Shown: positions 12,301-25,761, counted from the stretch's first letter. The stretch is 64,000 nucleotides of DNA from Atrichornis clamosus (GCA_013400975.1 WBMZ01012062.1:124001-188000); one strand, 5' to 3'. Notes: generated from the sequence alone by a model not told the origin. Numbers and translations are program-made.

Positions 12301-14805
12301 GATAACCTGTGGGCTGAGATAGAGTTTAACAGGTAAAGCAAAAGCCACACACACAAACAAAGCAAAACAAGGAATTCATCCTCCACTTCCCATGGGCAGG
12401 CAAGTGCTCAGCCATCTCCAGGAAGGCAGGGCTCCATCCAACATAACAGGGAATGGGGAAAACAAACTCCATCCCTCCAAATATCCCCCCTTTCCTCCTT
12501 CTTCCCCAGCTTTATACACTGAGCATGACATCATATTGTATGGAATACCCCTTGGGTTATTTGGGATCAGCTGTCCCAGCTGTGTCCCCTCCCAACTTCT
12601 TGTGCACCCCCAGCCCACTCCCTGGTGATGTGGCGTGAGAGGCAGAAAAAGCCTTGGCTTGGTGCAAGCTCTGCTCAGCAGTAGCTAAAATATCCCTGAG
12701 TCATCAACACCATTTCCAGCACAAATCCAAAACATGGCCCCGTACTAACTACTAAAGAGAAAACTAACTCTATTCCAGCCCAAATCAACACAAATGTCCA
12801 ATGCAAACAAAATATATCTGTCTAAAAGAACATGTTACTATAAATTCCAGTGAATAGAAATCATTCTCTAGAGGGGGATAGGCCATAAAAAAATATTTTT
12901 TGAAGCCTAGATTTAGTGTCAGATTTAGTGTTGCATTGAAAATACAAAAACCCAAACTCCATTGTGATTCAAGCTCCAGATGATTAACTAAAAGCTGCTT
13001 GTGGATGAACTAGACTCAACAAAATGTGTTTGTTTGAAGCATATTTTCTGAAAGACCATCTAGGCTCAGGCTGAAGCTGTGATTGAGTCAAACAAGCTGC
13101 AAGTAAACCTGAGTTATTGAGTTTACAACCAAACCAAACAAAAGCCCCATTCCTGAAAATGATTCTGTTTCAGAAAATCTTGTTTTCCTTAACTAATGCT
13201 TTAAGGAAATCTGCTTTCCCTCAGCAGAAAAATGTAATGTTCTTCCCACTCCCCCCTCCTCTTCCTTTACTGTATCAAAACTTCATTTGCCAAACTACAT
13301 TCACTTTTCACATCTAATCGTGGTTTATTAATGGCTGGGAAGAGAGCACAAAATCAGACAACCCAATGAAGCACACAGATCAAAAGATAATATGCTCTTT
13401 GGCTGAACAGTGATTTTATTCTCAAAGAATATGGCGAAATAACCACAGCCATCCAGACCTGACTATACATCCTGCTGTAAAACTAAAATGAACTGAGTGT
13501 GTTGCACTCTCCCTCTCACCAACAAAAACTGCTGTCCTGAATTAGGAAATGAAGACCATGTATGGTTAATAGGAAATAGACATCAAAGTGTTGACTTTGG
13601 CAGACTATGCTTATCACATCTTGAATATATCCAAATTCAATCATCAGAGACCAACATCAATGGATTGTTTGAATATATTGATTTCTGTCATAAATAACTC
13701 TCAGCAGTCCTATAATTCAATGAAAAAGGGGAGCTCCCTAAGTAAATTCTTATAGTGACTGTGAAAGGAGAGAAGGATACTTTCAAACAAATGTACTGCT
13801 ATATTTGCAGCATATCCATTAAAGAAGAAGAAAATAATCCTGCATAAGACATTTTGTGTTCTTTGATATGTGCTGTAATCAGCTGGGGCCATACAAAGCA
13901 CAGAAGGGTTGCAAGAGAGTATGGTGGGTAGAGGAACTGTATCAAAAAATGAGGGGAAAAAAGAAAAAATATTTTTTCAGCTTAATATTCTTTGCTGTAT
14001 TCGATGTTACTGTAAGGCTCCTGTAATCACCCAGATCTGTGAACTTTATGTGCTCCAGCTCAGCCGTGTTTTAAGATACTTACTGCATTTTGGTGCACAA
14101 ACACATCAGGCCATTAGTTCCTGCTTCTTCTTATTAAAATAACATCACTCACCATCTCTGGGGAATAAGCAGACCAGTGCTTTAATTTGTTGAAAGAAAC
14201 TTTGATTTACTAAAGTTACAGGACTGGGCTTTCAGCTCCTAATGAGACAGTCTGTCTCCAAGCGACAGGAGGGCAGCAAACCCCGTCCCAGGTATTAGGA
14301 GGATGATGGCTGAGCTTCCTTGGAGCCAACTGATTTGCTGTAGAGCCCAGTTCTGTTTACCTTGCCCCTTACCATAACTCTAAAGGCTTTCTGAATTTTC
14401 CTTCTTAGTACTCAGAAATCGGAAAATAAAAAAGCAAGGCTGTGATGGATTAGAACTGAATAAAAATAAGACCAAAATCAATACAAGCAGGATTTCATTT
14501 CTACCTTTTTGACCGAGGAAACTTTCCAGGTACCTTGGCATTACCAGTACAAATTAACCCATTACATCTTCCTGCTCATAATGAAACAATAAAATGGCAA
14601 AATAGACACAGAGTATGAAAGTATCACTTAAAGAATTTCTCAAAAATAAAACAAAGATAATTCAAGTGTTAAAATGAAGAAAAAAATACCCAGCTTTATC
14701 TATTGGTGGCTTTTCTCTACAATGCCACTTTGCAGATGAGCAATTGCACATCAGAATTAGGAAACACAGAATTCCTTCCATTGCTATTCAAATTCTACCT
14801 CTAAT
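9384..14805. other. Mostly plain single-copy DNA, no gene seen
   Basis: The 153-codon plus-strand frame at 10103-10564 has no recognisable domain and mixed composition, and I treat it as chance. 10760-10950 is somewhat GC-richer. 12240-12640 is also locally GC-richer and open on both strands. No CR1, LTR or DNA-transposon end was recognised. Confidence 0.65.
12909..12932. repeat. Two tandem 12-bp units
   Basis: AGATTTAGTGTC is followed immediately by AGATTTAGTGTT, a two-copy 12-base tandem duplication with one mismatch at the final base. It is small, and probably a replication-slippage product without function. Confidence 0.8.
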
Positions 14806-15087
14806 TCACACAATTTTAAAAAGCCTCTTGCTTAAGAACAATGATGGCGTTTGTTTTCTACTTATTTGATCCAGGTTGTCTGAGAGAAGTAGAGGTGAAG
14901 GGTGGAGAATGCTGTAAACAGCCTCCTTCTGGAATGAGGATGGAGGCAGGAAGCTGTCCAAATATTGCTGTTCCAGGATCTGCCATATTTTCCCTTGGGT
15001 TGTGTTATCTTGCTCATACGTGGTCTCTGCTTCTCCTTCAGATATCACTTCCCAAACACTTGATCCCAGACTAAATTTATCATCCAA
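14806..15087 (-). other. Open frame of unknown status, minus strand
   Basis: A 93-codon frame that begins with ATG and ends in TGA. It has a protein-like composition with acidic and polar residues in its first third (for example SEGEAETTYEQDNTTQGK) and a serine/leucine-rich second half. I do not recognise a family. Upstream there is only a weak acceptor-like TTTAG. Plus-strand frames overlap it. It could be a fragment of a coding exon, but chance frames of this length are expected in a window this size. Confidence 0.08.
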
Positions 15088-15094
15088 TTTACAG

Positions 15095-15366
15095 TACCTG
15101 CATTGCCATTTCTATCACGGTCCTCTGGCACTCCTGAGGAAGTGTGTTCACTTGAGGAATGGGAATATTACTTGGCACTGTCACCAGATCTGATTGAGCT
15201 GGGCCAGTCTGAGAGAGCAAATTCATATGAACAGATCAGTAAAAGTAAATCAACCTTGAGAAAACATCTTCTATGTAACCAAACCAACAAATGTGATCAC
15301 ACAACTCCTGTGAGAAGAGGTCTAGAGGACTCCTTCCCAATTCATTTCCCTAAGGAAAAAAAGTGA
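15095..15366 (+). other. Candidate terminal exon, plus strand, unproven
   Basis: A continuous reading frame with a splice-acceptor-like TTTACAG ending at 15094, a branch-site-like CTAAAT about 20 bases earlier, and a TGA stop at 15364-15366. The frame has no ATG near its start, which suits an internal or terminal exon better than a whole gene. Its translation looks protein-like: an acidic, aromatic segment (EEVCSLEEWEYYLALSPDL), then a serine/lysine-rich middle and a basic end (FPKEKK). I recognise no domain. In-frame stops close the frame upstream at 15061-15063. The acceptor has a poor pyrimidine tract. No polyadenylation signal was confidently tied to it. Confidence 0.12.
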
Positions 15367-15700
15367 CAAGAAGTACTTTAACAAGAGGATCAAGCATCTT
15401 GATAAAAGGTGGTATTTAGTTTTGTCACTAAGGGTTTAAAAAACAGTTGTAAATCATTGCTAAAATACCTTTTATCTTCCCTCGTCTGTCATAAACAGAA
15501 AATCTGGAGTCCAAAGCTAACAAATAAAAGGGATTTACGCTCCTACTCTAGGGAATCACACAGTCTGAAATCAAGTTCTCCAGACACAGTTTAGGCACTT
15601 ATCATTACCAAAGTTCCACAGCGTCCATAGGTTGAAAGGGAGCAGTGTCTTTCAACGTACTGGAGCATCTCTTGTCTGCAACAGAGACTATTAATGCATA

Positions 15701-15706
15701 TTTATT
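15701..15706 (-). terminator. AATAAA polyadenylation-type hexamer
   Basis: The canonical hexamer is present on the minus strand downstream of the candidate exon at 15955-16258. The hexamer is common by chance in AT-rich DNA, so its value is only in its position relative to that candidate. Confidence 0.12.
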
Positions 15707-15954
15707 TCATGAAATGACAAAACTTCTACAAAGCAAAGGAAAATCAACCTGATATTTGATATTCTACAGGAAGCCAATAGAGCAGTGATAATTACATCTG
15801 CTATCCATTAGGCATCACTCAACTGCTGTCCTCAGTTCTGGATCCACTGGAGCTGGCCATCCATGTTGCAAAAATGGCAATGACAACTGACTCTGGCTTG
15901 TTAGATAGACCAGACTAAGACAAAAAGATATGATTTGCATTCTTGCAGACAAAA

Positions 15955-16258
15955 TCACAGTTCTTGAACCCCACTCTCCAAGTAGGACTGTTTACTGCAG
16001 GCAGAGATATCAGATGACATGCCAGTCTTAAGGGTGAAGTGTGTGAGGTTTGAGGCTGTGTGAAGCCTTGAGGCTTTATTTTGGAATGATACAGCTTTGG
16101 GAAGTGGGGAAATGGAAATGTTTGCTGCATTGGCTGAGGTGTCCATTCCACAGAGAGCAGCACATTCTGGTGTCCCACCGGAAGCTGCTGTTGCAGTGTA
16201 GGTGTACTTGTCACCCGATGGCTCCAGTGAGTATCCAGTGTCACTGAAGCACATGTCC
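15955..16258 (-). other. Candidate terminal exon, minus strand, unproven
   Basis: On the minus strand a good acceptor-like sequence (CCCTCAGCCTTCCCCACAG) ends just before 16258. A frame then stays open for about 100 codons to a TGA at 15955-15957. The translation is rich in serine, threonine and alanine with several cysteines and looks protein-like, but I recognise no family. A minus-strand AATAAA lies at 15701-15706, about 250 bases past the stop, so acceptor, stop and polyadenylation signal are in the right order for a last exon. Against this, a second minus-strand frame (15915-16370, 151 codons) is open over the same bases, showing that low stop density here is not frame-specific. It may be a last exon of a protein gene or lncRNA, or chance. 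Confidence 0.14.
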
Positions 16259-16494
16259 TGTGGGGAAGGCTGAGGGAACTGAGATCATTAGATTGGAGAA
16301 AGGAAGTTTTTGGGGAGATGTTAGAGCAGTCTGCAGGTATACACAAGATCACAAAGAAAGAGAGAACCAAGCTCTTTACTGAGGTGCACAGGAGAAGACT
16401 GAGACAAAATGGTAATGAATTGACACAGTGTTAATTCTGTTTAAATAGAATGAAAAATTAAAAAATTACTATGGGAATAATTAAGCATTAGAAC

Positions 16495-16664
16495 AAGGCT
16501 GTGTGATTGTGGGATCTCTCTCCTTGGAGGTTTACAAGACCTGCCTGCATGAACCCATAAGCAACCTAGTCTAAATTCAGCATTGGCTCTGCTTGGAGCA
16601 GGGAGTTAGACTAGAAACCTCATGAGGTCCTTTCCAGGCTAAATGATTCTACAATAATTCCATA
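16495..16664 (+). mobile_element. CR1 LINE 3'-end fragment
   Basis: This is a truncated, diverged copy of the 3' end of a CR1 non-LTR retrotransposon. The recognisable order is: GGGATCTCTCTCCTTGGAGG, then TTTACAAGACCTGCCTG, a GAGCAGGGAGTTAGACTAGA segment, CTCATGAGGTCCTTTCCAGG, and finally AATGATTCTACAATAATTCC, a decayed form of the short ATTCTATGA tail repeat. CR1 copies are usually 5'-truncated like this. The copy carries many substitutions and small indels and has no usable reading frame. Being 5'-truncated, it is immobile. Confidence 0.9.
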
Positions 16665-19600
16665 AGTTGCCCAGATTCCATTATGTTGTCAGAGGAGTTT
16701 TAAAAACCTTGAGAAAGGTCACAAAAGCAGTTCTGCTGGAGAATTGGATATTAGAGAGTTATTTCCTTGGGGATGGAGCCCGTCTATAGGTTGGTGTATT
16801 TTTCTTCTTGCAATATTTTGATAGTTACTTCTAAGTAAAACACATATACTGTGAAGCTTAACTTATGGAATAGAAGCTGTGGTCAACCCTAGATAGCATT
16901 AAGATTTTGATCTTGATTGTCTGTTTTGGGACTGCAAAATAACATTGCTTATTAGAGTAGGCTGTATTGAGTGAGCATAAATTTCTTTGAGAACAATGTA
17001 GTTCAGGTTGTGGGAGGATAAGGTCTTCAAGCACACATTTGTGTCTTACAAGACATTCTTTATTCTTTTGGTTTTGTCTGAGTAAAAGACTGCTCACATA
17101 AAGGCTAATGAGATTCAGGATGGAGGCACAAATTGTTTTCATCCCCTTTCTTTTTCTAGGTCATCTATTTGCCTCACGTTTTGGTTTTTTTACTTTTAAT
17201 TCTTCCATTGATAACAAAGATTTAACAAGGCCATACAATTTCCACTATTCTTCTTTGTAGCAGTTTGAAAGGTGGTCAACATAGTTCATTTCTCAGAGAG
17301 AAAATCAGGCAGTTTTCACTCTTGAGCCTGATATCCATGATGCTCTGTGTTCGCAGCTGTTTCTCAGGGGTTGGGAAATGTGCATTCCGTCATGCATGCT
17401 ACAGCATAGTACACCTGTAACCCCAGCATCTCCCATTTGAAGAACTGATCAACTGACCCAAGTGATGTACAAATGGAAAGGTTAGGTTAAATATCTTGGA
17501 AGGATGGATGAACCAGAAAATATAATTTTTTCTCACCACGATTAATGTAGTGTTTCAGTATTCCTTTTGTTATGTTAGGCAATGTGATTTATTAAGCCTT
17601 CCATTTTGAAATCCAGGACTGAAAGACTTTAATGGTTCTTTCAAGTGCAATAAGTTCTCTGATTATGTTGCTTTCTTCTTAGGTCAAAATTTTAAGCCAA
17701 TATACTGCCCAGTTTTTTCCATCCTGATTTACTTTTCTCGCTTTTATTTCCTGTAAACTCTTATGAGGTGTATAAGATGGAATTTTTATCTGTGAAATTG
17801 TCAAATTATTTTTGGCTTTTTATCTTTTATGTGATTGTGTTCTGCTGGAAATATTGATTTGGAATGCTACAGTGTCATAGCAAGCTGCATTTAAGTTACA
17901 TCTGTCTGTGTTTTAAATATGAGAAATCCCTCTTCTCTAATTTTTTTTTTATTAGAATTGAGCCATTTTTACCAAACACATTCTAATATCACTTTTCCTG
18001 CCTGAGCTACTGTAGCACACTTAGGCACTCCTTTTTCAGTTTGATAAGTCTTCTCTGAAAGTTTTTCCGGACATATTTTCTGCTTAGCATGAAACTCATA
18101 TGTGTTGATAAGCATTTTGTAGCAGTCATTTCTCAGGGATCTCCTCCCTGTCATTGCAGCCTTGTCTCCAGCTACACATCTCAAAATACTTGTCACCTTG
18201 GCAGTAGTTTCAGGTACAATCAGTAAGTGCAGATTAGGCCCAAAAGCCTGGAGCTTTCCTGTTATTATCCATACTTAAACAAGATCTACCTCCACTATGG
18301 GATGTGGAGGCTGTGCTCACTATGCTAAAAGTGGACTAAACAGTCGTACAGGGGAGGACAAGATGGATGGAGGTTCTTCACTGATTTCTTCTTTAATCAC
18401 AGTGCAGACACAACTTTTATAGACACAGTGCAGGTTGTTCTATTTATTCTGGGGGCACTGTCAAATGTTAATGTGAGGATGAAGCACATCCTTTTATGAG
18501 TGCATGTATTCACATCTTCATACAGAAGAAATTCTTCCCAGTGCTCAGAGACTTCTGATTCTAACTGAACAGTGAAATAGCATCCTCCTAATCCCTTGCC
18601 TGTACAGAATTTATATTTTCTGCTAGGTAGAATATGATCTCACGCAAGCTAGGAATTCCTGTTCATTAGTACTTTGATTTCATGAGTAGCACAGGTTTCT
18701 GTGCTGATTCTCACTGGATTTCACTTTGTGATTGAAAACTGCATCCAAGAACTACACAAAGTGTACACAAAATGTGACCTACCAACATTTAAAGAGTCAG
18801 CTCTCCAAAAGTGGAAAGACTCAGGCAAATGGCACACGACAGTGGCAGAGGAAGGGCCTGTTCATGTTGGAAAACTGCTAGGGAGACTCTTGGAAGGTAA
18901 ACATCTGACTTGATAGGCAAGTCTTGTAGACACAGATATACAGAAAATACATGTTCTTACGAGAGATCAAATATTGATGCACAGAGGTAAAACCCATGGG
19001 CAGACACTGCCATTTAAATAGGAAGCACTGGCAGATAGATAACACACAAAAGATAAAGAGCTTAAGATCCATATTGACCAGGGCTCAGCAAGGGAAATTT
19101 ATAACTAGAGACAGCAATCAGGACAAAGATGGTTATCAAAAAACATCAATTTAAGGACATATTACATACTCAGAACTCAGGCTGTTGAGGAGGAAGGTGT
19201 ATGAAGGACACAGGTTTTAATTTCTACTGATTCCCATTATTAGGAGGAGGGAAAAAAGAAAATGAAACATATAATACGAAAACAACTTTTTAAAAATTAG
19301 ATGTAGAGAGTCATTATGCCGGTGAGAAATAACAAAACCTCTTCCTGCTATATGAAGCCATAACATGAGCTTTTTTGCTGCCACGTACAACACATTCAGT
19401 TGCAACCCAGAGGCTCATTTGAGGTATAGATGAGCAAATGTAAAGCACATTACACTCTTTGACAGCTGCTCATCCTCAGGGCAGATGTGGCTTGGGGTAG
19501 TGCGGCCTGAAATATCCTTCCAGTTATGTCTTTTTATTTTTAGCAGTGCAAGACAGTTCACTTTATCATTTTAATCAAAGAGAACAGGCTGTGAGAAACA

Positions 19601-19871
19601 AGGGAATGCTTTCATCTAAGCCGTTGATCACTTCATAAAATTGGCAGCATCTTCTCAGCCTCTCAGTGACTTCAGATTCCCCTTCTGAACCCCAAACATA
19701 TGACATGAAAACAAACAAGTTCTTCTCTGTAAAGATGATAAAATGTATTCATATACTAGGAGTATTTAATTGCTTTTCCCTCTTTTAAAGCTGCAGGCCT
19801 TTTCCTTTAAAGGTGTTGCCTCTTGGTGGGATACTGAGGGTCTGCTCTAATTTAGGATTTACTGTCAAGTG
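16665..19871. other. Single-copy DNA, no gene seen
   Basis: No known protein or transposon end was seen. The frame at 18701-18913 gives a protein-like lysine/glutamate-containing translation but has no recognised homologue and no convincing splice sites. A 10-base word (CACAGTGCAG) recurs 25 bases apart at 18399 and 18424, which is too short to matter. Confidence 0.65.
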
Positions 19872-19887
19872 CCACCAGGTGACCCTG
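19869..19887 (+). promoter_or_regulatory. CTCF-like motif
   Basis: CCACCAGGTGACCCT at 19872-19886 matches about 12 of 15 positions of the vertebrate CTCF core (CCACCAGGGGGCGCT). CTCF is the zinc-finger protein that anchors chromatin loops and insulators. The match is by eye, and occupancy cannot be inferred. Confidence 0.3.
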
Positions 19888-21746
19888 ATATTAAGCTATA
19901 TTGTCTTGAAATTAACAGAAGATATTCCCACAAACATAGCCAAATGAAAAAAATGCTTATGGAAATGTTTTTTCCTGAAATTTGAAAAAGATTGAAAAGA
20001 CTACATGATTTCTTTTTTCTCCAAGTGGAAGGCTTTTATACCCAGCTCAACAGCCTCATGGAAGAAAGCTCTATTCAAATAACTTCAGATTTGTTTGCAT
20101 GCTTGCTTTTACTAGAGCCTTTGACATGCATGATGGGGCAATTAGACTTGAAACTCACCAGAAACATCTGATGCCTCACTGCTGTACCTTGGGGAAAGAG
20201 AGAAAAATTCCACGTTTGGAATCCTCCTCTTGTAGCAAATGAAAGCGCTAAAACTGAAGGACTGCAGGTTCAAAAGAAAATATGGAAACGAATTATCAAT
20301 CAGCAATCTGAGAGCATTACAGGCAATGGCAATCTCACAGAAGCCAGAGGCTTGGGAGAAAGAGCTGTTTGAAAACACACAGTTGCAAATATTGAAATGC
20401 TGTGTCAGACACAAACATTTTCCTTTCCTTTCTCAAGGGATCTCTACATGAAGGTAGGCAATATCCATCAGCTTTAGCAAATAGCTAGGAACCAAATTTC
20501 TTACAATAGGCAGAATTTCCCTACTATGGTTTTTCCCCATAATACATTTGAAATAAAGTAATTTAGCAGGGCAAATGAATGCAAAGTTCAAAATGCCTAC
20601 CAGGAGTACTGGATATAGACATACAAGCTCTGGCCCCACTTTTATACAGAAGAGTTCCAAGAACAGACCACCTTCCCATTACACTGTTATCTTTCAGGTA
20701 GGGAGAACTTCTGTTCTTCTAATGAAATATCTGTATGTCTTTTGTTTAAGACATTTCCCTGTCCTTTGCTCCCAGGGGGAAAAAAAACCCAAAAACCTTT
20801 CCTCTTTTCCTAACCCTAGCTCAAGTTATTATTGATGCCTTTCAACCCAAAAACTTCTGAGGTTTCTAAAATAGCCCCCGAAGCACAATTAGCTTTCCTG
20901 TAGAATGACTGGACTGTTCCCAGAACTAAGTGCTAGCACCGAGTTTTAAGGCTTTTGAATAACTAGACAGAAACAGACATCTCCCTCTCCAAATGAGAGA
21001 ACCTGACTGCTGAATAAATCTGCCTACCTAGTGCTCAATACTTTGCCCTAACCTTTTTTAGTCTTCAGCTACAGAGAATAGCATTATCTTTTAAATAAGA
21101 ACTAGAGTTTCCTATCCACCTCCCTTCTTTCTGAAAACTCTGCTATATGAGGCATCTTGGAAAAAGCTCTAGCTGGCAGGAATGCTTCCCCCTCACTTGT
21201 AGGCTGGGGAATAATTATTTAGTGAATGACATCTGACCCAGGCAATTATTGAGGCATGAACCTGTAGTAACTGACCTACTCCAGGTGGAGAACTGTGCAA
21301 GCAGGCACAGACCTACCCCTTCCACCTGCTTCATTAAAAGTGCTTGCACACCAGTGGTCTAAACTGACAGCAGTGGGAATAGTGACTACATGAAACCTGG
21401 ACCACACATGAGACAGTAACCTTAAAACAAAGAATATCAGGGCCTTTGTCACAGCTTTAATTCACTACAAGGTGGAAATCCTACAAGGTCCTATCCTAAC
21501 CCGTGCTTGCAGATTCAATCTGTGAAATACCGATCATGCTTTCTTACTTCAGAGGAGTCTGTCGGTTTGTTAATGGTTCAGACATGAGAAGCCTGAAAAG
21601 AAACAAGACTTAAAGCCATGGGCCACTGAAAAGCAGAATAGGTAAAACACTTTCTTGTGCACATAGTTGTTAACAAGAAGAATGCAGTCATTGCCTAGGG
21701 GAAGACACAATTCCCAGTATTTCTTTTCCAGCTGGTAAGACAAAAC

Positions 21747-21761
21747 AGTAGTAGTAGTAGT
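21747..21761. repeat. (AGT)5 microsatellite
   Basis: Five uninterrupted AGT units. This is short and of no evident function, but it may be polymorphic. Confidence 0.9.
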
Positions 21762-24700
21762 CTCTGTATTGAAGTTTCCCTTTTACCTTAACTTTTACTT
21801 AAAAGTTCTCTGGCCATTTGTGCTGTCTTTTACCTGAAGACATGACCCTTTTTCACATGTCACCAGCTTCACCGGCTTGGGGAACAAAGCATCTGACCAT
21901 TCCCTCAACATACCATAATTAAAGCAAGTGTTTTCCAGGCAAGTATAAGACATGAAGGATGAAAGATTTCAGGGGTGCTGCCACTTCTCTTGTTCAGTGT
22001 CTTGAGGAATAACCTGCTGAAATAAGCCCTTTACCTTCTTCAGTCATGCCTTAGCAATAGCCCAGGCTCACACATCACATGAACCCAAAGATACTGAAGA
22101 TACTGGCCCATATCCCTGTGTGACACAGCCTCTCTCTAACAGGAGGTGACCCACAGACCTACAGAGCTCATTTCCAGACCCCTCCAGCCTGGGGCAGTGT
22201 AGGGAAGCTCCTGAGCCCACTGCACAAAGGGAACAGCAGCTTCCCCAGAAGGCATTGCTAAACAACCAACTGGAGAACTTAACTGATCCCATCTTCAAAT
22301 CCTTATAGGCAGATGTGCTGGAAGTGCCAGCTTGCTGTCTAATCTCAGAAGAGATGCAAGGTGCCCAAAGTTTCCAGAAATAAAGGCAAAAAGTAGGGCT
22401 ATATAGTCTGCATGCATATGTATGGTCAGAAACTAGGGCCCATGTTTCCCTAATCTTGTCAAAACTGAAGTTGGCTCCAGGATTCCTGGTAGAATTTCAG
22501 AGTAATGCCAAATATAGTAATTTAATTCCAGGAGTAAGGAATACTGTGCATTGTGCATTAGCTTTCAGCGCAAGCTGCTTAGAAGAGATTTACCAGCCAA
22601 ATCTGGTTTAGTCAGATTTAGGTAATGTCCATTTAAAGTGGCCAGGGAGGAAGTAGCAAATGTATGTTCAAAAAACAGGAGAACTACTGTGGAAAGCAGC
22701 CAGAAAAAAAATTTCCAGCAAGGCTTAACCAGCAATACAATCTGCAGTCTCAGATGATTTGCTTCGGAAAGTGAAAGAATCTGGATTTTCCAGCGATGCT
22801 GTATGTGTGCTTGTCTTCTCTCTAGAACTTTCCATGGTTATATTTATACACAGCAGGAAGCAACACCACTCGTACTTTTCAATGAGTGCATTTATGACAT
22901 GAGTGGTACAGGTACTCTTGGGTTTTGGTGACCTCAGGTGTCCACAAAGGAAGGCTCTGGAGATTCTGAAGAGGATGAGTTAAGTACTTACCTACTCATT
23001 TCTCAGAATCAGAGTTCAGATTTCTTGAAAATATCACAGTGTTGGAGAGTGGTGATGTGCCATCTAGATCCATAACAATGAGCAAGAGAACCACTACTCC
23101 CACCACACTCTTCCCCCTCAGACCCGGGTCATTTCACCACCTCGGCCAAGGAGGATTTGCCCTTGGCAAAGCTGTACTGAGTACTCCTGGTTACTTTCTT
23201 GCTAAGGTGAGGCTTCCTGACATCATAGATCCTAGTTCCTTTTCCAGTGTAAAGGAAAAGTGGCAACTAAACAAAAAAAAGTACGTTCCAAGTTTGTGCT
23301 AGACTGTTGAGACAAAACAAGCCTAACTTCAATTTTCTGGTGCCAAAAGTTCTTCAAACACAATCAATCAAACCATATCAGCCTCCACTGGATTTCCAAA
23401 CATGTCGAAGCATATGAGGTTCACGGGCACGTCACATCTTCATTCCCCTCATGCAATTTTTAAGCTGGTGACTTCTGTACTTTGCAGTTCCATTGCTTTA
23501 ATTAGTTCAGCCATGTAAACAATGTTTTCAATGATGATGTCACAAATTTGGCTGCTACTGATGGTCTCTGAATGAAGACCCTTTTTTCTTTACTATTTCT
23601 GTAGGCTCTCTAGGAGTAAGGAAGATAAATACTGCTAATAGGGGTACTATTTTACACTCCATGAAGTCAACTCAAGACATAGCCTTTTTCTTTTCTTTTT
23701 CCCCATTGTCTTCTTGTTATTGATGATATACTGGAAAACTAGAGTATGTGTCATTTTGAGTTGATATTTTTCAAGTTGTGGTCCTGCAATATAATTTTCT
23801 TATCATTCATTTAAATTGCCTCAGAGCATAATCTGTAACAGAATCAAAGTTCCATCAGACTGCAGGTTTCACTTTCTGGAAATAAAAATATATAAAAAGA
23901 AAATAGATTACAAAACTCCAGTCTATGGTAAAACCCTGACTGGTTAGAAATATCATTGGTATTCTTTAAAATAATATGGGACAGACATGTTCCTGTTGGT
24001 TAGGTATCAACATTTAAATTACCTGTGAATAAAAAAGCAATAAAAGTAATACAATTTAGAGGCATCACTCTACTTCATATGGCTGAAAACAAGTCCAGCC
24101 AAAAAATAGAGAGTGCACTGCAAGCATATATTGTCTACTTCGTATTTTGTAAACTTCCTAACCCAAAAGTTAGCTTTATAGAAACTCTTTCTCACTTATG
24201 CACTTTTTCTGAAAATCCAGAACCTGGAAATATAGATATTCAGGTTACATGATTTTCAGAAGCACTTTAAAAGTGCAGTGTGAAACCAAATTTTCACTGT
24301 TTATATTTTATGTTTCTGTGTGTTGCCACTCTTGCCATGGCTGGAAAGAGCAGACCAAGCACTCTGAAAACATTAATGTATAAATATATATTTCTAAATG
24401 TGCACATACTCTGGTATTACAATGTCAGTATTAACACCTGATTGATAATCTTACCCATTCCTTTTTTTTGTTACAAACTTTCCATAATGCCATTTGTCTC
24501 TCCCAGCTGTCTGAATAACCTACCTTGCAAAGGGAAGGCAACTGCTGTCAATAATGCTTTTATGGGCACACTCTTCCTTTTCATCTAGCTGCAGTACCTG
24601 AAAAGCAAAGCAGCCTCTGTCACTGGCCCCAAAGAATGCATTCCAGAGAAGATGTCAGACCCAAGGGATGGCATCAAATAGCACAATAACGTGCTCCATG

Positions 24701-24804
24701 TGGCACAAGGCTCTGACCAGTCAGAAGGCCCTGAAGAGCCAATCCAGGTAATGAAATCTTGGATTCTGCAAAGAATGTTTAACACAACTCATACCAGATT
24801 TAGG

Positions 24805-24836
24805 AGGAAAAGAAAAAAAAAAGAAAAAGAAAAAAC
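24805..24836. repeat. A-rich simple repeat
   Basis: A run of A broken by single G bases (GGAAAAGAAAAAAAAAAGAAAAAG type). It lies within and helps create a lysine-rich spurious frame. No retrotransposon body was recognised immediately before it. Confidence 0.85.
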
Positions 24837-25761
24837 CTTGAAATTAACTTCCTTGCTTTCTACTGCCTCTCCAGCATACTGGAGCCAGCACTGGGAGGAG
24901 AGATCAGGACACGATCACAACAGAACCTTTCCTCTGCTATTTAGGAATGTAGCCAGGCAGCACACAGCACGGAACTGAATTAGGTTCCTGGTCTTCGAAA
25001 CCACAAAGGGTTCTTCTGTTTCTTCTCCACAGACATTCGTGTCCTGTGCCTCTAAGGAAAATCCAGAAGGTGCCCATCTGACACACAGGTTGACGAGAGA
25101 TGAAGGCAGAAAAAACTCTTAGAACTGAAGTTGCAGTATTCTGTATTCTGGTGATCAAGGAAGAGACAGCAACCATAGTGACAAGTCAAATCATGCTGAG
25201 AGATCTGAAAGCAATTTTCATTGGAGAGTGAGGGATTATTAGTGAGATTAATCACAAATAGGTGTTAGGCTGCCCCTGCTTTGGGCTCAGAACTGTGTTT
25301 ATATACAAGTATGTGATAAACAAATCATAAGCTGAAAAATGTAATATGATTTCTCAGAACATCTTTTGATGTTAGATACAAGCTGAAAAATAATCTTCAC
25401 TTGTAAATCCATGTCACCAGGTTTAAAAAATATGACATATGAAGACTCATAGAAATAAGAATCAGAACAGCAAAACAAGCAAACAAAAAGAGACTATTTC
25501 TCTATACATTTTGGGGTTAGTTTCATCACTTATCAGTGGGCAGTTAGCAAACAAAGGTTGAACAAAGAGGCAAAATCAGTCTTTTTACTGCTTTTCCATA
25601 CTCAATAAATAAACAACATGAACAAAAATGAATTAAAAAATCACTGCTGAAAGAAAAAGCATAAAAAATGACCTTTGTAAGAACCAAACCTCACATTCCA
25701 GTAAGGTAAAATCCATTTCTTAACAATGATCTTAACTATGACATGCCACTGGAAAAAGATA

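Noticed and set aside
15955..16254. Resemblance of the minus-strand frame to the N-terminal lipid-transfer region of apolipoprotein B (short KYTY and THFT-type strings)
   Set aside because: The matches are a few residues each, the spacing between them is far too short, and the rest does not align. I regard it as coincidence.
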